The notes below the pieces were generated by a model that was not told where the DNA came from, made no database searches, and was given only the letters and a program-made list of their open reading frames with translations. Below are positions 1 through 8,382 of a stretch of DNA of 64,000 bases, one piece after another. A program made the position numbers and the translations under genes. Position 1 is the stretch's first letter. Each line of letters opens with the position of its first letter. Source of the stretch: Galbitalea sp. SE-J8 (GTDB lineage: Bacteria > Actinomycetota > Actinomycetes > Actinomycetales > Microbacteriaceae); contig NZ_JAUASV010000004.1 in assembly GCF_030345695.1 (NCBI RefSeq), positions 1-64,000 of the forward strand, given 5' to 3'.

Positions 1-228
<228 letters not shown>

Positions 229-353
229 TTTGCGTGCGGTCGGCGCTGAGCCACTTCGGCGTGCGGTGGGCGCTGCAGGCGATTGCGCGCGCAGTGGGCG
301 CTGCGCGCCGGCGCGCGGATGCGGCCCCCGCGTCGTGCGGGAACCGCATCCGT

Positions 354-518
354 TCAGCCGGCCGGGTTGTCGACCGGAACGCCGTTCTCGTCGGTGCCGT
401 CGTCGGGGTTGACCTTCTCAGGCGGCGTCGGGCGGGCGGGCGAGGTGCCGTCAGCGGATCGGTCGGGCTCGGCGGGCGCCCCGCCGGAGGCGGTGTCGGC
501 GTTGTCGTTGTCGGTCAT
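354..518 (-). CDS. Small acidic hypothetical protein (54 aa)
   Basis: The frame begins at an ATG (MTDNDNADTASGG) and ends with DENGVPVDNPAG. It is rich in Asp, Pro, Ala and Gly, with no hydrophobic stretch, so a soluble, probably disordered small protein is expected. The frame is open further upstream to 620, but that part is Arg-rich in the way of out-of-frame GC-rich DNA, so the internal ATG is preferred. It sits alone between the IS end and the SRPBCC gene. I recall similar short proteins ending in an NGVPVDNP-like motif from related actinobacteria, but I can assign no function. Whether it is a real gene is moderately likely. Confidence 0.5.
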   Translation of the reverse strand: MTDNDNADTASGGAPAEPDRSADGTSPARPTPPEKVNPDDGTDENGVPVDNPAG

Positions 519-701
519 GCGGGTGACGGTACGCGGACGCATCCGTCGCCGCGGTTCGCCGTCGTGGGGTCGGCGGTCCCGTCCAGGTTGGCGCGCTCTC
601 GCGTCGACGCGGCCGAACACGACGGGGGCGCGGATCGATGCTGCGGAGATCGTCGCGGTGCGGGCGGGGAGGCCCGGACGGCCGGTGACGCCGCGGAGCC
701 C

Positions 702-1139
702 CTACTCCGCGCCGCCCTCCGCGAGGTGGGCGAGGCGGCGGAGGCTCTCCCGGTTGCGCGGCACGAGCCCGATGTCGAGCAGCGCCCCCGGCACGAACGC
801 CCCCGGACCCTTCGCCGCGTGCTCCTCCAGGCGCGCGACGCATCCGTCGCCGCGGGGCTTCACGTCGAGCTGCACGCGGGCTTCGCCGACCGGCCAGCCC
901 TTCGCCTGGAAGATCGCGCGGCGCGGCGGATGCCACTCGAGCGTCGTCGTCACGTCGTCGATGACGAACGGCCAGGAGCCGAACGAGTGGTGCAGCTCGG
1001 AGCCGACGGCGGGCCAGGCGTCGTCGACGTTCCGCATCCGTGACGCGCCGACGACCCAGGTCGTGAACAGCCAGCCGTTCTGGAGCACGCGGAAGATCCG
1101 CTCCGGGGGACACGCGATCTCACGCACGACGACGGCCAT
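702..1139 (-). CDS. SRPBCC (START/polyketide cyclase-like) family protein
   Basis: A 145-residue protein starting MAVVVREIACPPERIF, the usual opening strand of the SRPBCC helix-grip fold, in which small hydrophobic ligands are held in a deep cavity. The downstream segments GSELHHSFGSWPF and TTLEWHPPRRAIFQAKGWP fit the curved sheet, and a C-terminal helix follows. An upstream in-frame extension to 1193 is ignored because it runs into an inverted repeat at 1180-1269. The gene is divergent from fbiC, so the two share a promoter region of about 190 bp. The ligand is unknown and no enzymatic role is implied. Confidence 0.7.
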   Translation of the reverse strand: MAVVVREIACPPERIFRVLQNGWLFTTWVVGASRMRNVDDAWPAVGSELHHSFGSWPFVIDDVTTTLEWHPPRRAIFQAKGWPVGEARVQLDVKPRGDGCVARLEEHAAKGPGAFVPGALLDIGLVPRNRESLRRLAHLAEGGAE

Positions 1140-1179
1140 GCGCCCAGGCTGGTCGGGCCGCGCCGCTCCCCGTGCCCCC

Positions 1180-1269
1180 ACAACGGATTTCACGGAGATT
1201 CCGGATGTTCGTCACACGTCGGGCGGGCACCCGGGGCGACCAACGACAGATCTCCGTGAAATCCGTTGT
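1180..1269. repeat. 90-bp inverted-repeat element, copy 1
   Basis: Perfect 20-bp inverted arms at 1180-1199 (ACAACGGATTTCACGGAGAT) and 1250-1269 enclose a 50-base loop. The same arms recur at 18990-19077 and 53070-53159 with different loops. Here the element sits in the divergent promoter region between the SRPBCC gene and fbiC. Function unknown; it could be a small mobile palindrome or a structured RNA. Confidence 0.85.
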
Positions 1270-1333
1270 AGGCGGATGCGCGCGGGCGCCCTCGGCCCAG
1301 CGACCGCGACGCGAGCGGTGCGAGACTGAGGCG

Positions 1334-4174
1334 ATGCCCGAGCGTTCACCCGCCGCCGCCCCCGCGCCTTCCGCGCTCGCCGCACCCGCCCCCGCCACGC
1401 CGGGTTCCGCCGCCCCCGCGCCTTCCGCGCTCGCCGCACCCGCCCTCGCCACACCCGCCGCGCGCACGATCGCCGACGTGCTCGCCGACGCGGCGCGCGG
1501 CATCGCGCTCGACACGGATGACGCGGAGCTGCTGCTCGGCGCGCAGGGCGCTGACCTCGAGGCCCTGCTCGACGCGGCATCCGCCCGGCGTGACGCCGCG
1601 CTCGCCGCCGGGGGCCGCGCCGGCGTCATCACGTTCTCGAAGAAGGTGTTCATCCCGGTCACGACGCTGTGCCGCGACCGCTGCCACTACTGCATCTTCG
1701 TGGACACCCCGGGCAAGCTCGAGCGCAAGCACAAGCCGGTGTACATGTCGCCCGAGCAGATCCTGAGCGTGGCGACGCAGGGCGCGGCGCTCGGCGTCAA
1801 GGAGGCGCTGTTCACCCTCGGCGACCGCCCCGAGGAACGCTGGCCCGAGGCTCGAGCCTGGCTCGACGAGCACGGCTACGCCTCGACGATCGACTACCTG
1901 CGGGCGATGGGCGAGCTCGTGCTCGAGCGCACCGGGCTGCTGCCGCACATGAACCCGGGCGTCATGTCGCGCGCCGAGCTCGAGACGCTGCGCGAGGTCG
2001 CGCCGAGCATGGGCATGATGCTCGAGACCACGTCGCGTCGCCTGTTCGAGGAGCCCGGCCAGGTGCACTACGGCTCCCCGGACAAGGACCCGGACGTGCG
2101 GATGCGCGTGATCGACGACGCGGGAGCGGCGCGCATCCCGTTCACCACCGGCATCCTCGTGGGGATCGGCGAGACGCTGCGCGACCGCGCCGAGTCCCTC
2201 GTCGCGATCCGCTCCGCGCACGCCCGGCACGGCCAGGTGCAGGAGGTCATCGTGCAGAACTTCCGCGCGAAGGACGCCACCGCGATGCAGGGCGCCGCCG
2301 ACCTCGGCACTCTCGAGTACGTCGCGGCGATCGCGACCGCGCGCCTCGTCATGCCGCTCGACGTGACGGTGCAGGCTCCGCCGAACCTCGCCGATCCGGC
2401 CGAGCTCGGCCTGCTCGTGCGCGCGGGCATCGACGACTGGGGCGGCGTGAGCCCGCTCACCGCCGACCACGTCAACCCCGAGCGTCCCTGGCCGCAGATC
2501 GGCGAGCTCGCGCGCCACACCGCGGCGAGCGGCTACGCGCTGCGCGAGCGGCTCACCGCGCATCCGTCGTACGTCGCGGATGCCGACACCTGGATCGACG
2601 CCGGCCTGCGCGAGCGCGTGCGCGCCCTCGCCGACACCGAGTCGTCGCTCGCCGACGAACGCGCTGGAGCGGGAAGCGACGCACCGGTGTCGCCGCGACG
2701 CCAGCGCCGAGCGACCCTGCGACCGGGGGACTCGGAACTGGGTATCGCGCGGCTGTCGGGCACGGCATCCGTCTCCCGCGCGCTCTCGCTCGCGCGCACG
2801 AGCGCGGACGACCTCACCGAGTCGGATGTCGCGGCGCTGCTGACCGCGCGCGGCGACGAGCTCGACGAGCTCGTCGCGCTGGCCTCCGACCAGCGCCGCT
2901 ACACGGTCGGCGAGGCGGTCAGCGTCGTCGTCAATCGCAACCTGTCGCCCGCGCATCCGGGCCTCACGCTCGGCGACGTCGCCGCGGTCGCCGCGGATGC
3001 GCTCGAGCTCGGCGCGACCGAGCTGTGCGTGCAGGGCACGGGCGCGCTCGATCCGCTCGCGATCGCCCTCACGGTGACGGATGCGGCTCCCGGGCTGCAC
3101 CTGCACGCGTTCCGCCCGTACGACGTCGACGTCGCCGCGGGGCTCGCCGACCTCGAACCGGAGCGGTACTACGCGCTGCTCGCGGAGGCCGGGGTCGGCA
3201 GCGTTCCGGGCACGGGCGTGCAGCCGGGGGACCGCTCCATGCGCGCCGGCATCGACGTGCCGGGCGAGCGCTGGGAGGAGCTGCTCACGGCCGCGCACGG
3301 CGCCGGGCTCTCGTCGACGACCGTCATGTTCTACGGCGGCGGCGAGACGACGCGGGAGCTCGCCGCGCACGTGCTGCGCGTGCGACGCCTCGCGCTCGCG
3401 ACGGGCGGCGTGACCGAGCTCGTGCCGATGCCCGCACGCGACGACCTCGACCTCGATGTGCACCGCGCGGCGACCGCGGTCGCGCGCGTCGCCCTGCACG
3501 GGGCCGTGCGGCACATCCAGGTCGCGTGGCCGCGGCTCGGCGAGGCGGGCGTGCGCGCGGCGCTGCAGTCGGGGGCCGACGACCTCGGCGGTGTGCTGCT
3601 CGCCGGGCGGGTGCTGCCCGAGGCATCGCCGACGGCGGGCCGTTCGCTGCCGCTGGCGGATGCCGCGCGGATCGCCCGGCGCCTGTCCCGCACGCTGCGC
3701 GAGCGCTCGACGCTCTACGGCCCGGTCTCGCGCCCGTCACCGGTTGAGGAGCCCGCGCATCCGCTGGTTGAGGAGCCCGCCCCGCCGCCGCTGGTTGAGG
3801 AGCCCGCGAGCGCAGCGAGCCGGCGTCTCGAAACCACCACGGATCTAACCCCGACCGAATGGTCTCGAGACGCGGCCTCGCTGCGCTCGGGCGCCCCTCG
3901 ACCAACGAGAAGCGGCGCCCCTCGACCAACGAGAAGCGGCGCCCCATCCGATGGCGGCACCGGGCAGCCCGCCCCGCCGCTGGTTGAGGAGCCCGCGAGC
4001 GCAGCGAGCCAGCGTCTCGAAACCACCACCGATCTAACCCCGACCGAATGGTCTCGAGACGCGGCCTCGCTGCGCTCGGGCGCTCCTCGACCAACGAGAA
4101 GCGGCGCCCCTCGACCAACGAGCAGCGGCGCCCCTCGACTGGCGGGTGGCGGCCCCGAGGAGGGCGCCGCGTGA
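1334..4174 (+). CDS. fbiC: FbiC-like FO synthase with an intact CofG half and a CofH half lacking its FeS motif
   Basis: FbiC fuses two radical-SAM enzymes, CofG and CofH, that join tyrosine to a flavin precursor to make FO, the deazaflavin of cofactor F420. The N-terminal half (about residues 90-440) has the CofG cluster motif CRDRCHYC (C113, C117, C120) and normal downstream blocks. The second half (about 490-795) is recognisably CofH-like: VVNRN, GATELCVQG, SGADDLGG and a final TLYG. After VVNRN, however, the expected CxxxCxxC block is missing, and the later HxNxP region is also lost. Residues from about 796 to 946 are encoded by two dyad-repeat units and form a Pro/Ser/Arg-rich tail absent from the family. 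The start is the ATG before an Ala/Pro-rich leader. The next gene's GTG overlaps the stop. Confidence 0.85.
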   Translation: MPERSPAAAPAPSALAAPAPATPGSAAPAPSALAAPALATPAARTIADVLADAARGIALDTDDAELLLGAQGADLEALLDAASARRDAALAAGGRAGVITFSKKVFIPVTTLCRDRCHYCIFVDTPGKLERKHKPVYMSPEQILSVATQGAALGVKEALFTLGDRPEERWPEARAWLDEHGYASTIDYLRAMGELVLERTGLLPHMNPGVMSRAELETLREVAPSMGMMLETTSRRLFEEPGQVHYGSPDKDPDVRMRVIDDAGAARIPFTTGILVGIGETLRDRAESLVAIRSAHARHGQVQEVIVQNFRAKDATAMQGAADLGTLEYVAAIATARLVMPLDVTVQAPPNLADPAELGLLVRAGIDDWGGVSPLTADHVNPERPWPQIGELARHTAASGYALRERLTAHPSYVADADTWIDAGLRERVRALADTESSLADERAGAGSDAPVSPRRQRRATLRPGDSELGIARLSGTASVSRALSLARTSADDLTESDVAALLTARGDELDELVALASDQRRYTVGEAVSVVVNRNLSPAHPGLTLGDVAAVAADALELGATELCVQGTGALDPLAIALTVTDAAPGLHLHAFRPYDVDVAAGLADLEPERYYALLAEAGVGSVPGTGVQPGDRSMRAGIDVPGERWEELLTAAHGAGLSSTTVMFYGGGETTRELAAHVLRVRRLALATGGVTELVPMPARDDLDLDVHRAATAVARVALHGAVRHIQVAWPRLGEAGVRAALQSGADDLGGVLLAGRVLPEASPTAGRSLPLADAARIARRLSRTLRERSTLYGPVSRPSPVEEPAHPLVEEPAPPPLVEEPASAASRRLETTTDLTPTEWSRDAASLRSGAPRPTRSGAPRPTRSGAPSDGGTGQPAPPLVEEPASAASQRLETTTDLTPTEWSRDAASLRSGAPRPTRSGAPRPTSSGAPRLAGGGPEEGAA
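3738..4140. repeat. Dyad repeat block inside the 3' end of fbiC
   Basis: Two tandem units each carry GGTTGAGGAGCCCGCGAGCG, then GTCTCGAAACCACC, a short spacer, and the mirrored TGGTCTCGAGACG with CTCGCTGCGCTCGG and CTCGACCAACG. The two halves are partly complementary, so each unit can fold into a long hairpin. The same element occurs at 7356-7822, 16320-16380, 28685-29172 and 57870-58620. Here it is in frame and translated as the C-terminal tail of the FbiC-like protein. Confidence 0.9.
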
Positions 4175-4905
4175 GCCGCGTCGTGCTCGTCGGCGGCCTG
4201 GGCGGCGTCGCCGACCTCGGCTTCCTCGCCCTCGCGCTGGGCCGGTTCCACGAGGTCGTGCTCGCCGACCCGCGCGACCGCCTCGCCGAGCTGACGGATG
4301 CCGACACCATCCTGGTCGGTTACAGCCTGGGCGCGACGGTCGCCGCCGTGCACGCGGCCGGCCACGACGTCGCCGCCCTGGTGCTCGTGTCGGGCTGGCT
4401 CGACCCGACGCCGGGGCTCGTGCACTGGACCGAGCACGCCGCCGATCCCGATTTCGCGGCCCGCACGCTGCTCTCCCCGGCCGGGTGGGCGGCCGCACGC
4501 GAGAGCGCGCCCGCCGCACGCCGGAGCGCGCCGCACCACGGGAACGCGGCGAGCGCGGTGCACCGCGGGAACCCGAACCCGGGCCGCCCGCACCACGGGA
4601 ACGCCCGAGAGCCCGCGCTCGACCCGAAGCTCGTGGCGCTCGCCGCGCGCACCGGCGTGGGCGACGCGGCCCTCGGCATCCGTGCTCCCGCGCTCGTCGT
4701 CGGCGCGTCGCTCGACACGGTCGCACCGCTCGAGCAGACCCGGCTGCTCGCGGCGGCGGTCCCCGACGCGCGCTACACCGAGCTGCCGACCGGCCACGCG
4801 GCGCTCTCGGAGCGCCCGGCGCAGGTGCACGCCGTCGTCGACGCGTTCCTGCGGGCGCCGCAGCGGCATCCGGCCGGAGCGGAGGTCGCCGCGTGGCGCC
4901 CGTGA
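4171..4905 (+). CDS. Alpha/beta-hydrolase fold protein
   Basis: A 244-residue protein with the nucleophile elbow GYSLGA (Ser near residue 51), a possible acid in GASLDTVAPL, and a histidine in the C-terminal TGHAAL segment. These form a plausible catalytic triad for an esterase- or lyase-like hydrolase. The GTG start at 4171 overlaps the fbiC stop (GTGA), and its own stop overlaps the next start, so it is translationally coupled within the F420 operon. Residues about 110-150 form an insert made of near-repeats of HHGN and SAP, coded by repeated CACCACGGGAACGC, which is unusual for the fold. The substrate is unknown; the context suggests a function linked to the neighbouring monooxygenase. Confidence 0.75.
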   Translation: MSRVVLVGGLGGVADLGFLALALGRFHEVVLADPRDRLAELTDADTILVGYSLGATVAAVHAAGHDVAALVLVSGWLDPTPGLVHWTEHAADPDFAARTLLSPAGWAAARESAPAARRSAPHHGNAASAVHRGNPNPGRPHHGNAREPALDPKLVALAARTGVGDAALGIRAPALVVGASLDTVAPLEQTRLLAAAVPDARYTELPTGHAALSERPAQVHAVVDAFLRAPQRHPAGAEVAAWRP

Positions 4906-6338
4906 GCTCGAGGCACGACGAGGTCCTCATCGTCGGCGCCGGATTCGCCGGCCTCGGCGCGGCCGTGCGGCTGAGCGCCGACCACGACGTCGCCGTCATC
5001 GAGCGCGCGCACGACGTCGGCGGCACCTGGCGCGACAACACCTACCCGGGCGTCGCGTGCGACATCCCGGCGCCGCTCTACTCGTTCTCGTTCCACCAGA
5101 GTCCCGCGTGGACGCGCGTGTTCGCCGCCGGCGCCGAGATCCAGGCCTACCTGCGCTCGCTCGCCGCGCGCGTCGCCCCACTCATCGAGCTCGACACCGC
5201 ACTGCTCGGCGCCGACTGGGATGCGACCGCCGGTCTCTGGCGCGTCGAGACGAGCCGCGGCGAACGCACGGCCGACGCGCTCGTGCTCGCCTGCGGACGC
5301 CTCGCCGAACCGGCCATCCCCCGCGTGCCCGGCCTCGAGACGTTCCCCGGGCCGATCTTCCACTCCGCGCGCTGGGACCACGGAGTCGAGCTCGCGGGCA
5401 GCCGCGTCGCCGTCGTCGGGTCGGGCGCGAGTGCCGTGCAGCTCATGCCGTCCGTCGTCGAGGGGGCGGCATCCGTCGTGCAGTTCCAGCGCAGCGCGCC
5501 CTACATCATGCCGCGTCCCGACCACGTGTTCTCCGACGCCGAGCGTCGCCTGCACGCCGACCCGGCCGCCCTCGACGAGCTGCGCGACCGGATGTTCTGG
5601 GCCGCCGAGGAGGGCTTCGCCGAGCGGATCGGCGACGAGGCCCGCGTCGCCGCCGCCCGCGACCGCGCGCTCGCCCACCTCGCGTCCCAGGTGACGGATG
5701 CCGCCCTCCGCGCCCTGCTCACCCCGGACTATGCGATCGGCTGCAAGCGCGTGCTGCTCTCCGACGACTACTACCCGGCGGTCTCCCGGCCGCACGTGAC
5801 GCTCGAGCCGTCGGCCGTGGCATCCGTCGACGGCGCCGTCGTGACGGGTGCGAACGGGGTCGGGCACGAGGTCGACGTGCTCGTGTTCGCGACCGGGTTC
5901 CGCACCGCCGAGCAGCCCTACGCGCCGCTCGTGCGCGCCGGCGGCCGCTCGCTCGCCGAGCACTGGAGCGGCGGGATGCGCGCCTACGCGTCGACGCTCG
6001 TCGCGGGCTTCCCGAACCTGTTCGTGCTCGACGGCCCGAACGCCGGGCTGGGCCACAACTCCGCGATCACGATGATCGAGGCGCAGATCGAGCTCACGCG
6101 CCGCCTGCTCGCGACCGCGGGCGTCGTCGAGGTCGACGCCTCGCGCGAGGACGCCTGGACCGCCGAGATCGACCACCGCTCGGCGGGTACCGTGTGGACC
6201 ACGGGCGGATGCGAGAGCTGGTACGTCGATCGCCGCACCGGCCGGCTCACCCTGCTCTGGCCCGGATTCGCCCACGAGTTCGTCGCCGCCCTCGACGACG
6301 CCGCCTGCGACCTACTCACGACGGGAGTCACCCCATGA
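4902..6338 (+). CDS. Flavin-dependent monooxygenase, Baeyer-Villiger type
   Basis: A 478-residue FAD/NADPH enzyme. The FAD-binding GAGFAG motif is at residues 12-17, the BVMO-like GGTWRDNTYPGVACD follows, the signature FxGxxxHxxxWD (FPGPIFHSARWD) is near residues 148-159, and a second nucleotide fold VVGSGASA comes after. This family inserts oxygen next to ketones or oxidises hetero-atoms. The GTG start overlaps the hydrolase stop by four bases and the stop overlaps the next ATG, so all four operon genes are coupled. A BVMO beside a hydrolase suggests ketone-to-ester conversion followed by ester hydrolysis, which is inference only. Confidence 0.88.
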   Translation: MSSRHDEVLIVGAGFAGLGAAVRLSADHDVAVIERAHDVGGTWRDNTYPGVACDIPAPLYSFSFHQSPAWTRVFAAGAEIQAYLRSLAARVAPLIELDTALLGADWDATAGLWRVETSRGERTADALVLACGRLAEPAIPRVPGLETFPGPIFHSARWDHGVELAGSRVAVVGSGASAVQLMPSVVEGAASVVQFQRSAPYIMPRPDHVFSDAERRLHADPAALDELRDRMFWAAEEGFAERIGDEARVAAARDRALAHLASQVTDAALRALLTPDYAIGCKRVLLSDDYYPAVSRPHVTLEPSAVASVDGAVVTGANGVGHEVDVLVFATGFRTAEQPYAPLVRAGGRSLAEHWSGGMRAYASTLVAGFPNLFVLDGPNAGLGHNSAITMIEAQIELTRRLLATAGVVEVDASREDAWTAEIDHRSAGTVWTTGGCESWYVDRRTGRLTLLWPGFAHEFVAALDDAACDLLTTGVTP

Positions 6339-7351
6339 CCGTTCCGATCCGCTTCGGATACAAGGCGAGCGCGGAGCAGTTCGACCCCCGCGACCTGCTG
6401 CGCTTCAGCGTGCAGGCCGAGCGGGTCGGCTTCGACAGCGTCTTCACGAGCGACCACCTGCAGCCGTGGCAGCACGTCGGCGGGCACGCCCCCGCCGCGA
6501 TGCCCTGGCTCGGCGCGCTCGGCGCCTCGACCGAGCGGGTGCTCATCGGCACGAGCGTGCTCACGCCGACGCTGCGGTACCACCCGGGTGTCGTCGCGCA
6601 GGTGTTCGGCACGCTCGGCTCGCTCTTCCCGGGTCGGGTCGTGCTCGGCGTCGGCACCGGGGAGGCGCTCAACGAGGTGACCCTCGGCATCCCGTGGCCC
6701 GAGCAGAAGGAGCGCTTCGCGCGCCTCAAGGAGTCGATCCAGCTCATCGAGGCGCTGTGGGCGGATGAGCGGGTCACCTTCGACGGGCAGTTCTACTCGG
6801 TGAAGGACGCCACGATCTACGACCGGCCGGCCGAGCGCGTGCCGATCTACATCGGCGCGTCGGGACCGGCCGCGACCCGCCTCGCCGGACGCATCGCCGA
6901 CGGATGGATCACCACCTCCGGCAAGTCGCCGTCGCTGTACACCGACACGCTCATCCCGTCGCTCGACGAGGGGCTGTCGAAGCGCGATCCGGGGCTCGGG
7001 GCGGATGTCGACCGCATGATTGAGGTCAAGGTCTCGTTCGATCACGATCACGAGCAGGCCCTGCAGGACACCCGGTTCTGGGCGCCGCTCGCGCTCACCC
7101 CGGAGCAGAAGACGAGCGTGCACGACCCGATCGAGATGCAGCGGCTCGGCGACGAGCTGCCGATCGAGCAGGCGGCGTCGCGCTTCATCGTGTCGACCGA
7201 TCCCGACGAGCACGTCGCGCGCATCCGCGAGTACCTCGACCTCGGGTTCACGCATCTCGTGTTCCACGGCCCGGGGCACGACCAGGACCGCTTCCTGCGG
7301 CTTTACGGCGAGGAGATCCTGCCCCGCCTGCGCGCCCCCGTCGCCAGCTGA
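6335..7351 (+). CDS. fgd: F420-dependent glucose-6-phosphate dehydrogenase-like (LLM family)
   Basis: A 338-residue luciferase-like TIM-barrel protein, the normal FGD length. It starts MTVPIRFGYKASAEQFDP and contains FTSDHLQPWQH, GTSVLTPTLRYHP, GVGTGEALNE and WITTSGKSP, all blocks strongly conserved in FGD enzymes that reduce F420 with glucose 6-phosphate. It is the last gene of the operon, overlapping the monooxygenase stop by ATGA. Placing an F420 reductant source with an FO synthase gene fits an F420 module. A related F420-dependent dehydrogenase acting on another sugar phosphate or alcohol cannot be excluded. Confidence 0.9.
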   Translation: MTVPIRFGYKASAEQFDPRDLLRFSVQAERVGFDSVFTSDHLQPWQHVGGHAPAAMPWLGALGASTERVLIGTSVLTPTLRYHPGVVAQVFGTLGSLFPGRVVLGVGTGEALNEVTLGIPWPEQKERFARLKESIQLIEALWADERVTFDGQFYSVKDATIYDRPAERVPIYIGASGPAATRLAGRIADGWITTSGKSPSLYTDTLIPSLDEGLSKRDPGLGADVDRMIEVKVSFDHDHEQALQDTRFWAPLALTPEQKTSVHDPIEMQRLGDELPIEQAASRFIVSTDPDEHVARIREYLDLGFTHLVFHGPGHDQDRFLRLYGEEILPRLRAPVAS

Positions 7352-7355
7352 CCGG

Positions 7356-7822
7356 GCCCGTCGAGGAGCGCGCGCCTCCCGCTGGTCGAGGAGCGCGCGA
7401 CCCAGTCGCCCGCGTCTCGCGACCACCACACCCCCCGCACGCGAGTGGTCTCGAGACGCCGACTCGCTGCGCTCGCGGGCTCCTCGACCAGCGGAAGCGG
7501 AAGCGACACCCCACGCTCCTCGACCAGCGAAGCGGCAGCGACACGCGCAGCTTGAGCGACCCGGCCAGCTCCAACCGCTGGTCGAGGAGCGCGCGCCTCC
7601 CGCTGGTCGAGGAGCGCGCGCCTCCCGCTGGTCGAGGAGCGCGCGACGCAGTCGCCCGCGTCTCGAGACCACACCCCCCGCACACGAGTGGTCTCGAGAC
7701 GCCGACTCGCTGCGCTCGCGGGCTCCTCGACCAGCGAAGCGGAAGCGACACCCCCACGCTCCTCGACCAGCGGAGCAGCAGTGCGCTCGCAGGCTCCTCG
7801 ACCAGCGGAAGCGGAGGGGCGC
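7356..7822. repeat. Dyad repeat array between convergent genes
   Basis: This intergenic stretch of about 470 bp is filled by the dispersed dyad element, here in its GGTCGAGGAGCGCGCG and TCTCGAGACCAC version. There are at least two complete dyads (around 7362-7500 and 7600-7740) plus extra single half-units with CTCCTCGACCAGCGG. It lies between the 3' ends of fgd (+) and a lipoprotein gene (-). No gene is supported in it. Possible roles include transcription termination or mRNA protection. Confidence 0.85.
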
Positions 7823-8319
7823 TACGAGCCCTGGGGCACGATGAAGCCGCCCAGGCCCGGGATGAGATCGGCGAGCCCGGTGGTGTCGTCGCTGTCCGGG
7901 GCCGTGATGAGCCAGTTCGCGCCGACGAGGAACACCTGCGTCGAGCCCTCGTCGGCGAGCGCGGCGTTCACGATCGAGTCCCGGTCCGCGGCCGTCGCGT
8001 ACACCGTGAGGGTCAGGTCGCCGCACGTCACCGCGCTCAGCGCGGGCGCCACGGCCTTCGTGTCGGGAGCGTCGTCGCAGTCGAGCCCGGCCGCGACGGC
8101 CGCGGCCTGCAAGTCCGTCGCAGTCGGGTAGCTCGCGCTGTCGGGCGTGGGCGTCACCTCGGGCACCTCGATGTCATCCGTCGGTGTCGTCGAGGGCTCG
8201 ACGACCGACGTCGATCCCGGCGTCGACGTCGACCGGGCCGGGTCGTCGCCGCCCGTGCATCCGGAGAGCAGGAGCACCGCGGCGAGGGCCGCGGGTGCGA
8301 GGAGGGCGGTGCGCATCAT
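7822..8319 (-). CDS. Putative secreted lipoprotein of unknown function
   Basis: A 165-residue protein with a clear lipoprotein signal: MMRTALLAPAALAAVLLLSGC, with a lipobox ending at Cys, followed by a Thr/Ser/Pro/Asp linker to about residue 65. The remaining domain of about 100 residues has two further cysteines (in GLDCDD and VTCGD), which may form a disulfide, and ends in PGLGGFIVPQGS. It should be exported and anchored to the membrane outer face. No family is recognised with confidence; short actinobacterial surface lipoproteins of this type are common. It is transcribed toward the repeat array at 7356-7822. Confidence 0.75.
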   Translation of the reverse strand: MMRTALLAPAALAAVLLLSGCTGGDDPARSTSTPGSTSVVEPSTTPTDDIEVPEVTPTPDSASYPTATDLQAAAVAAGLDCDDAPDTKAVAPALSAVTCGDLTLTVYATAADRDSIVNAALADEGSTQVFLVGANWLITAPDSDDTTGLADLIPGLGGFIVPQGS

Positions 8320-8382
8320 GCGGGCACCCTAACCCGGCCACATCGCGCCACGGACGCGACCCGCGGGCGTCCCGGTCGCGGC

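Noticed and set aside
1346-3514. Long minus-strand open frame opposite fbiC (722 codons)
   Set aside because: It is Arg/His/Val-rich with no recognisable domain and mirrors the GC-rich codon pattern of fbiC on the other strand.
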